Under the pieces are notes generated by a model. It was not told where the DNA came from and ran no database searches. It saw only the letters and a program-made list of their open reading frames with translations. Below, piece by piece: positions 57,113 to 64,000 of a stretch of DNA of 64,000 bases. The DNA is from Henckelia pumila. Lineage: Eukaryota; Streptophyta; Magnoliopsida; Lamiales; Gesneriaceae. The translations under genes and the position numbers were made by a program. Each line of letters opens with the position of its first letter. Positions within the stretch are counted from its first letter, which is position 1. The stretch covers positions 190,439,821 through 190,503,820 of the forward strand of contig NC_133123.1 of NCBI RefSeq assembly GCF_033568475.1, in the 5' to 3' direction.

Positions 57113-59177
57113 TGTGAGACCTCGATTCCAAACAACTAATCTCGGGATTAAACAACAATAAGGCATACAATAACCAAAGGTTAAAGCAATAAGATTTTTT
57201 TTTTTGAAACAGTGCCTCGCTCGATCCGCATGATCTTGCGGATCGAGCGAGCAACTTTGCCAAAGTTACTGCCCGAAAAACTCAGCCCTCGCTCGATCCG
57301 CAATATCTTGCAGATCGAGCGAGCCACCAAAAATTTGAAACAAAGGACAGAACAGCTTGCCCTCGCTCGATCCGCAAGATCTTGCGGATCGAGCGGTGAC
57401 AGAAACAGAGCAAAAATAGCAGAAATCATGCTAGAACTTGAGTCCAAAACCAACAACATTTTATCATGCATTACAATAACAAGTTCTCCAACTAATACAT
57501 GAAATTCTAGGGTTACACAACCGCTCAAAAGTATTGGATTTGTAACGATAAACTTTCAACACAGCTCGCATAAACAATACAATAACATAACGAAGTTCGA
57601 TATCTAAACATGTTCAAATACAACTAGGTAGACATGCTGACACGACTTCTAAACCGAGTCTCACTACTAGCTCTCCCTCTTGTTGCTAACCAGGCCTTCG
57701 CTGACTTGGTCCTACCCCACCTGTTGCCAAGTACACATACAAAACAAAGCAACAACCGGATAAACCGGTGAGAATGACATTCCCAGTAAAAACAACATAA
57801 CAAGTAATGAATATACAACATGCTATCAAACAACATATTCAAGTCGAAGCTAATGATATGCATGTCTTTAAAACCAGGATATCAATTCTGATAAACAAGG
57901 GAGTACTGCTCTGCTTTTGGGATCCCGAGGATGAGATCACGTAACGACTCACCGACTCTCCCAATCGAGGTGGTGCCACGTATCCCACTCCTCTAGACTT
58001 TGAGCAACCATAATGAGTATGCTAGAACTAGGCGAAATACTACAACCTAGGCCACTCAATCATAGTTCCCAAACGTCTAAACAAAAAGGGCGGTTCTGCC
58101 CGCTGAAATCAAAGTAGGCTCAAGATGAATGCATAACAGAAACATAAACATAAGCCACATAACAAAACTCAATCAATCAACCGAATATAAGTTCCACATG
58201 CTAGAACAAGTATCAATGCAATATGTGATTTAAAAAGGGAAACTCGAGAACCAACAGTCCCGAGTATGCTATCCCGCTACGATGACTGCTTTTACCTTTC
58301 AATGCAGTAGCTCCAACTCTGGCTAAGCTACAACAAAAGATTTTATCAAAAGCTATACAATCTAAACAACAACAATAACGGTTCAAGGCGAATCTCTTTA
58401 CCGTTCTTCGTCCAATCTCTTGACGATCAAAAGGCTGATTAACACTGGCTTCACAAACTCCAAATGAATCTGTACGGAGACAAAAAGTGATCAACAACAA
58501 CGTTCAACTCAAGCAAAAGTCCAACAACCCAAAAAAGGTTCAAATCTCTAAAACTCAAACCGGCGGCATAACGGCTATAACTGAACAAACCGACAATGCA
58601 AACAGCAGTTCAATAGCGATATAATCTCATAACAATGCTAATACCACAACAACAAGGCCATCCCAACAAATCTCAAAACTCAAACTTTCGAAAATGGCTT
58701 CCAAAAATCATAACAATTCCGAACGTCGCTCTATTTCAAAACCGACAGATAATAAACGATCAGAACACTGTAGAGAACAACATACTCGAATCTAGAATGA
58801 TTATAACAACATCCAAAAACTAGAATGCGTCGGATCGAAGGAGAACTTACGATATAATGAAGTTCTCGTTGCCGTGATCGATAATCTGCCTTCAGAAATA
58901 ATTTCTAACGGATGGATCGACCGAAAACAAAGATTGGAAAAGCTTGAAAGGCGTTTCCCCAAGCTTCAATGGTGCTTCACGGTTTGGGGAGGAATATGAA
59001 GATTTCCCAATCAATTTCTAAGTGTAGATAATATATAAAAATCAATATTTGCGTTTTAGTCCCTGAAATTTCCAAAATTTGCAAAAAGGACCCTGATAAA
59101 AAACAAACCGACTCGAGAACTCTGTAATCTCTGATTAACTCAAATAAACTTATTTAAGATAAAAACGGGGCGTTACA
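57113..59177 (-). repeat. 5' LTR of the nested Tekay/Del-like element
   Basis: 2065 bp. It carries all three palindromic modules in full length: 57216-57251, 57288-57323 and 57364-57395. Confidence 0.92.
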
Positions 59178-59659
59178 CTTTCACTAGCATCTTTATTAGG
59201 ATTCATGGTGCCTGCAAGAAAAAGGTTAGTAGTAAAATTCCTCACATAAGTTCTCACAGATCACTCCAAACGAATCACTCCAACACTCTTTTTCTTTCCA
59301 CTCAATTTATGTAGGCTTTTGCTTTGTGTAAAAGTGAATCAAACTCTCAAGTTCACAACTTTTAGACGCTTGAAGATCGACTCTCGAAGATTGACAAAAA
59401 CAAGAAGAAGAAATTTAGGGATGCTCGAATTTTGACATGCATCCAAGGATGAACAAGAACGAAAATTGTCCACAAGTTATCTTGCTTCTTCTTTTTTTTT
59501 TTTGAATCTTTTTCGGTTTCTACTTTTATTTTTATTTTTATTTTTTATTTTTTATTTTTTTTGAATTTTTCGAGATAACTTGAAGAAGGACGAAGAACGC
59601 GAAGAACACGAAGAACAGATAGTCACAAAGATGTGAAAACTTACTTGTTTCAAACCTTT
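59178..59659 (-). other. Leader and gag start of the CRM-like element
   Basis: The gag start codon is at 59206-59204, followed by NPNKDASE up to the insertion point at 59178. Upstream is a leader with a T/A-rich low-complexity tract (about 59488-59565), then the primer site. Confidence 0.7.
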
Positions 59660-59671
59660 GCTTTGATACCA
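59660..59671 (-). other. tRNA-Met-type primer binding site of the CRM-like element
   Basis: Minus-strand TGGTATCAAAGC, 2 bases from the 5' LTR at 59674. Confidence 0.85.
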
Positions 59672-59673
59672 AA

Positions 59674-60617
59674 TGATATGAATCTTATGTATGAAAGGCA
59701 ACACGATTTCAACGAATCGCACCTCAATTCGATAACAAAAGAATTCAATAATGTTATCCCGACTTTGAAACAAGTAACAGATGTTGGAATCTCCACCTCT
59801 AGTTGAACCTGTAACTAGCAACAGAGAATTCACGATAGAAAACAATCAAAGATTCAATTAGACCTTCAAAGGAACCTGTCTTTGACAACCCAATTGAAAA
59901 TCGATTGACAAACGCCACAAAGCTATGAAACTTTGATAAGTTTGATTTTGGGTGTATTGAATAATCAATAATCTGAAAATCTTAGTTATCCTTAAAATAA
60001 TGAATGTTGTAGTATTTATATTACAACCCAAAATATTGAAAGATAACGCAAAATAAATCAAAAAGATATCAAAGATATCTCCTAAAGTTTCCTAGTAGGA
60101 ATAAAAGACCTAAAATAAACAAAGTAAATCCAAAATATTAAAAATCCCGAACACACACACAAACACCTTCGGTGCATGTAAAAGGACATGGCGCGGGCGC
60201 GCTAGAGAGAGGCGCGAGCGCGCCGACGTTGCGCAGACAATGGCGCGGGCACGCGATAAGGTAGCGCGGGCGCGCCGAGAGCTTGCAAAACATCGTCAAT
60301 TTGGCATCCGTAAGCGCGGGCGCGCTTCTTCTCCGCAAAATAATGGTGAGGGCGCGCGAGTCTGGGGCGCGGACGCACCTTGGCTTCGAGCAGGGTCTTC
60401 CATTTCTTCACTTTCTTGACCTCTTTTGACCTCAATAAGATTATAACTTCCTCCAAATTGAATATCAAGAAATCCAACGCCCTCTTGTGTCTTCAACAAC
60501 AAAAAATGAAGTGCTTCCTTAAACTTCTGAGCTCGGCCTCTCGTAACCGGTCCTCGTGGTATCTCCAACGGATCCTTAGTCACTTGATCAGCATGCGAGC
60601 CATCCATGATCACATCA
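59674..60617 (-). repeat. 5' LTR of the CRM-like element
   Basis: 944 bp. The TATA box is at 60020-60013. The GC-rich repeat block at about 60180-60380 is longer than in the 3' LTR, which has lost part of it. It carries a silent copy of the pol 3' end (from 60617 to about 60296). Confidence 0.9.
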
Positions 60618-62310
60618 ACCTCTATGCTCTGTACCAACCTACCTGGTCGTATATGCTCGGCCTTGACCTGCTGACAGACAAGGAATGTGGAAACGTACTG
60701 ATATACACTCCGCTTCATTCATTTCTACCAGAATCTAGATCGCAAGTCCTTATACATCTTCATGCTTCCGGGATGAACTGCCAGTCAGCTCCTGTGAGCT
60801 TGAGCTAGAATCTCATCCTGAAATTCCACATCATCGGGCACAAACACTCGATTAGACAAGCACAATAATCCATTGTATTAGTAATGGAATCCAAATGTAT
60901 TCTCACCAGTGGCTAAACAAGCTAACCTTGTGTCTTAGCATCAGACATCTGAGCATCTCTGATCCGAGAGTACATGACTGGCTCAGATAGAATAGAATAC
61001 ATACGAATTCCATTAACTCCTTTCTTGTACTCAAAGGTGAATCCCAAGGAATAAGATTCATGAAACATGTTAGATATATCACTAGTATGAAGAGAAAAAG
61101 TTTTACCTGTCGACTCAGGCATCGACAGTAATATTAGCATAGCCAGGATAGTATTTGATTTCACAATCATAGTCTTTCGGCAAGTCCTTCCATCGTCTCT
61201 GTCTCATGTTCAACTCCGTCTGACTGAACAAGTACTCCAGACTCTTGTGGTTCGTGAATATCTAGAACTTCTCGCCATACAAGTAATTCCTCCAAATCTT
61301 GAGTGAAAAGATAATGGCGGCTAACTCAAGATCATGTACTGGATAATTCATCTCATGTGTCTTTAACTGTCTAGAGGCATAAGCTATCACATGTTCGCAT
61401 TGTGTCAATAAACATCCCAGTCCCTTCCTTGAGACATCAGTGTAAATTACGTAACCTCCCGATCCTAATGGTAGATCTAGCACAGGTGCAGTGGTTAGAC
61501 GTTTATGAATTTCACGAAAAGATTCCTCACATTCTGAGGACCATCCGAAATGAACATTCTTCCAGGTAAGTTGTGTCAAAATCCGGGCTATCTGGGAAAA
61601 ATTCTCAATAAATCGAAAGTAATATCGAGCTAGACTCAGGAAACTACGGATCTCAGTAACCTTTGTTGAACGTGCCCAGTTCAACAATGCCTATATCTTA
61701 CTCGGATCCGCATATATTCCTTCCTTGGATATAACATGACCAAGAAACACGAATCGATCATCCAGAATTCACATTTTCTCAACTTAGCATACAGCTGCTT
61801 TTCGCGTAATGTCTGTAATACAATTCTCAAGTGTTGTGCATGCTCATTCATATCAATGTGAATAAACCAGAATATCATCGATGAATACATGACGAATTTA
61901 TCCAGATAATATCAGAATACTTGGTTCATCAATTCCATAAAGACTGTAGGGGCATTCGTCAATCTGAATGGCATTACCAGGAACTCATAATGATCATATC
62001 TGGTACGAAAAGCAGTCTTAGATATATCTGTATCTCGGACACATATATGATGGTTTCCTGATCTTATATCAATCTTGGAATAAACAAAAATACCTTGGAG
62101 TTGATCGAGCAAGTCAATAATGCGTGGCAATGGGTACTTGTTCTTTATGGGGACATGGTTCAGTTGTCTGTAATCAATACACAACCGCATCCAGCCATAT
62201 TTCTTTTTGACAAATAGGACTGGTGCTTCCCATGGGGAAACACTCAGACGAATGTATCCTTTATCAAGCATATCCTGTAACTGTTGTTTCAAATCCTACA
62301 TCTCCGACGG
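60618..62310 (-). pseudogene. RT, RNase H and integrase start of the outer Tekay/Del-like element
   Basis: RT begins at 62292 ([20 protein letters not shown], then [10 protein letters not shown] and [15 protein letters not shown]). The catalytic block near 61900 is frameshifted. The RT end and RNase H are open at 61687-61262 ([39 protein letters not shown]). The connection domain and integrase zinc part (CQQVKAEHIRPGRLVQSIEV) follow across stops to 60618. Integrase continues at 45035 beyond the CRM-like insertion. Confidence 0.85.
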
Positions 62311-62339
62311 AGCCAAAAGATACGGTACTTTATATATTG

Positions 62340-62970
62340 GTGCAGTTCTTGGCAATAAATCAATGCCAAATTCCACCTCACGAACAGGTAGAAAACTAGG
62401 AATCTCTTCAAGAAAAACATCAGAAAACTCGCTGACTACTGGTATATGCCCAATACCACAACTATTGGAAGTGGTGTCAATAGCGTAGAGAAGGTAGCCT
62501 TCCCTTCCAGACCCTGAGGCACAACAGGCTTTCAGAACCTACATAAGAGGTATCGGAGGTCGTGCTATTTCACCATAAAAGAGCCATCACCCTCATCTGG
62601 TTGAAAATGTACCAGTCTTTGGTGACAATCCACAATGGCATGATACAATGTCAGCATATCTACTCCCAATATATAGTCAAAGTCGGACATTGCTAATATC
62701 ATCAGGTTATGAATCAAGGAACGTCCCTCAAATTCTAGGAGACAGACCATCATTAGACATTTAGTGATTATCTCCTGACCCGGAAGAGTGGACACAACTA
62801 AGTCAATTTCTAGAGATACATATGGCAACTAATATCTCTTGACAAAACGACTCGAGATGAATGAATGTGGTGCACTAGTATCTATTAAAACAAGACCAGG
62901 TATGCCATACAACAAGAAAGTACCTGCTATCATGCTGTCACTCTACCATTAGAATGGTCCTGGCTAAGGG
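62340..62970 (-). pseudogene. Protease region of the outer Tekay/Del-like element
   Basis: The open part 62828-62565 includes SDFDYILGVDMLTLYHAIVD, the conserved block after the protease flap. The active site just upstream reads VLIDT-like then SAPHSFIS with frame damage near 62890. Confidence 0.7.
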
Positions 62971-63049
62971 CGAACACCTGTCCTTGAGCTCGAGGTTGTG
63001 GGGTAGAAGGATCCAGCTGTGCTAACGGCTAACGTGGTTGGATAGAAGC

Positions 63050-63293
63050 CTAAGATCCATTAGCAACTCCAGTACTAGTGCCTCCTACCAGTGTAGGACA
63101 ATCCCTCCACAGATGCCTTTTCTCTCCACAAATGAAGCATGCTCCGGATGCCCTCCGGCATTCCTCAGTCGGGTGATTCCTTACACAATAATCACAGTTC
63201 CCCTTCTTCTTCTTCTTCTTACCAAAACGAAATAATCTGCGAGGACCCGAAGAAGTAGAAGTAGAGGTAGAGGTAGAGGTAGAGGTAGAACCC
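63050..63293 (-). pseudogene. Gag C-terminal part with two knuckles, outer Tekay/Del-like element
   Basis: CDYCVRNHPTEECRRASGAC then CFICGEKRHLWRDCP, preceded by a Ser-Thr repeat encoded by six-base repeats (AGGTAG in plus, about 63254-63290). Gag is interrupted upstream by the insertion at 63294-63769. Confidence 0.8.
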
Positions 63294-63769
63294 ATGTTTT
63301 CAAAATCGGACCGGCCAATTCGACCGAGAACGGGTCATCGGTCCGGTCCGGAATACTCTAAAAAACCGTTTTAACGATTCGATTTTTCAATTTTTTTTTT
63401 GAAAAATTAGTTTTTGTAATTTTAAAACCTTAATTTAATATTTTATTATATATAGACATTATTATTTGGATTTTTTAATTCTTTATAAATATTATTTTGG
63501 TGATATTAGAGTTTTTTTAATTAATTAATATATTTTAAAAATATATATAACTATATTTAATATTTTTATTATATTTATATAGTTATTTAGTTCTCAAACT
63601 ATGATAAATATATTTTTTTGTCTATTTATATACATTTTTAGGTTTTTAAAATTTAAAATATATTATTAATTATATTATATTTTATAAACGGTTTTTCAGT
63701 CCAACCGACCAGTTAGACCATTTTTTGAAGTAAATCGGTTCGATCACTGGTCTGTTTATGAAAACATTG
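63294..63769. mobile_element. 476-bp MITE-like insertion in gag, direct repeat GGTAGAACCC
   Basis: Ends are inverted (ATGTTTTCA on the left; TGAAAACAT then TG on the right). GGTAGAACCC occurs on both sides (63284-63293 and 63770-63779). The interior is AT-rich with GGACCGG/CCGGTTC-type words near both ends and no coding. An 8-10-bp duplication fits hAT (8) or Mutator-like (9) elements; the exact boundary is ambiguous by one or two bases. Confidence 0.7.
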
Positions 63770-64000
63770 GGTAGAACCCTGCTTCTTGAAAGATTGAGCA
63801 CGGGGTCCATATGATCCACTGGGTGGTGCAGATAGAAGTGCCTTGGCACAGTGACCCGATCGAAGATCTCTTGATTGAGGCCCTGCAAGAAATGATCATA
63901 TTTGGCCTCAGAAATTGCATTGATGTTGGGGCAGAACGACAACAAATCAATGAACTTCTGCTGATATTCATCAATGGTCATAGAGCCTTGTTTCAAATTG
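63770..64000 (-). pseudogene. Gag core of the outer Tekay/Del-like element, runs off the window
   Basis: Sense reading KQGSMTIDEYQQKFIDLLSF and FLQGLNQEIFDRV are gag core motifs of this lineage. The N-terminus, leader and 5' LTR lie beyond the right edge. Confidence 0.8.

Larger units (their letters stand above)
50461..59177 (-). mobile_element. Tekay/Del-like chromovirus with RT core deletion, TSD CTTTC
   Basis: 8717 bp with LTRs 50461-52516 (3', 2056 bp) and 57113-59177 (5', 2065 bp) that are highly similar. It is flanked by CTTTC at 50456-50460 and 59178-59182. Primer site TGGTATCAGAGA is at 57107-57096, and the polypurine tract GTGGGGAAGAAT is next to the 3' LTR at 52517. Long frames for gag-protease-RT/RNase H and for integrase-chromodomain remain. 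It is the youngest large element here by nesting. It cannot encode a working RT (see 53921-56797). Confidence 0.93.
45036..60617 (-). mobile_element. CRM-like chromovirus (gypsy), split by a nested element, TSD ACCTC
   Basis: LTRs at 45036-45969 (3') and 59674-60617 (5'), with ACCTC at 45031-45035 and 60618-60622. Primer site TGGTATCAAAGC is at 59671-59660 and the polypurine tract AAGAAGGGAAGGA at 45982-45970. Without the nested element (50461-59177 plus one TSD) it is about 6.9 kb. Gag, protease, RT, RNase H and integrase are all present but have a few frameshifts. The clade call rests on the gag style and on the pol frame running into the 3' LTR, described for CRM elements; it is likely, not certain. 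Confidence 0.88.

Noticed and set aside
1..64000. A new defence, biosynthetic or signalling gene system
   Set aside because: Apart from FKBP12, every coding trace belongs to retrotransposons, a LINE or a likely DNA-transposon fossil. The novelty is in the repeat architecture, not in a gene cluster.

Overview
The window is nuclear DNA of a flowering plant, probably a eudicot. The evidence is plant-type 18S/5.8S/25S rDNA, plant LTR-retrotransposon lineages with initiator-Met or Asp tRNA primer sites, a Cassandra TRIM carrying a 5S-rRNA module, and a four-exon plant FKBP12 gene. It is dominated by nested, mostly minus-strand retrotransposons, as in heterochromatin. No species call is made.

Layout. 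1-5944: a 2808-bp chimeric unit in tandem (two full copies plus a partial third), built of an antisense 25S rRNA fragment, gypsy LTR pieces including a solo LTR with target-site duplication (TSD) CGCAC, and a copia gag scrap. 5430-10521: a decayed minus-strand rDNA stretch (part of 25S, ITS2, 5.8S, ITS1, 3' part of 18S), with a 1862-bp LTR-like insertion in ITS2 (TSD CAAGT). 11727-22540: a plus-strand gypsy LTR fragment is split by a 9.1-kb minus-strand gypsy element (12425-21561, TSD ATCTA). That element's 5' LTR is in turn split by a Cassandra multimer of four LTRs and three internal domains (19369-21054, TSD GGACG). A truncated LINE follows. 23060-27040: a decayed copia element that has lost integrase.

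28117-29953: the only intact host gene seen, FKBP12, on the minus strand. 30843-31260: a weak PIF/Harbinger-like remnant. 32894-40223: a gag-protease gypsy element with a tRNA-Asp primer site and three LTR copies, apparently a collapsed tandem. 40224-44297: the 5' LTR and gag remnant of another gypsy element.

44298-64000: a three-level nest. A decayed Tekay/Del-like element runs off the right edge. Its integrase is split by a CRM-like chromovirus (45036-60617, TSD ACCTC). The gag of that chromovirus is split by a second Tekay/Del-like element (50461-59177, TSD CTTTC), whose reverse transcriptase has an in-frame deletion of the catalytic core.

Insertion order follows from the nesting. Where autonomous domains remain they are broken by stops, frameshifts or deletions. 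A recurring theme is GC-rich, dyad-symmetric motif clusters in otherwise AT-rich LTRs. In three LTR families they lie upstream of a candidate TATA box. In the youngest element they are three near-perfect palindromes near the LTR 3' end.
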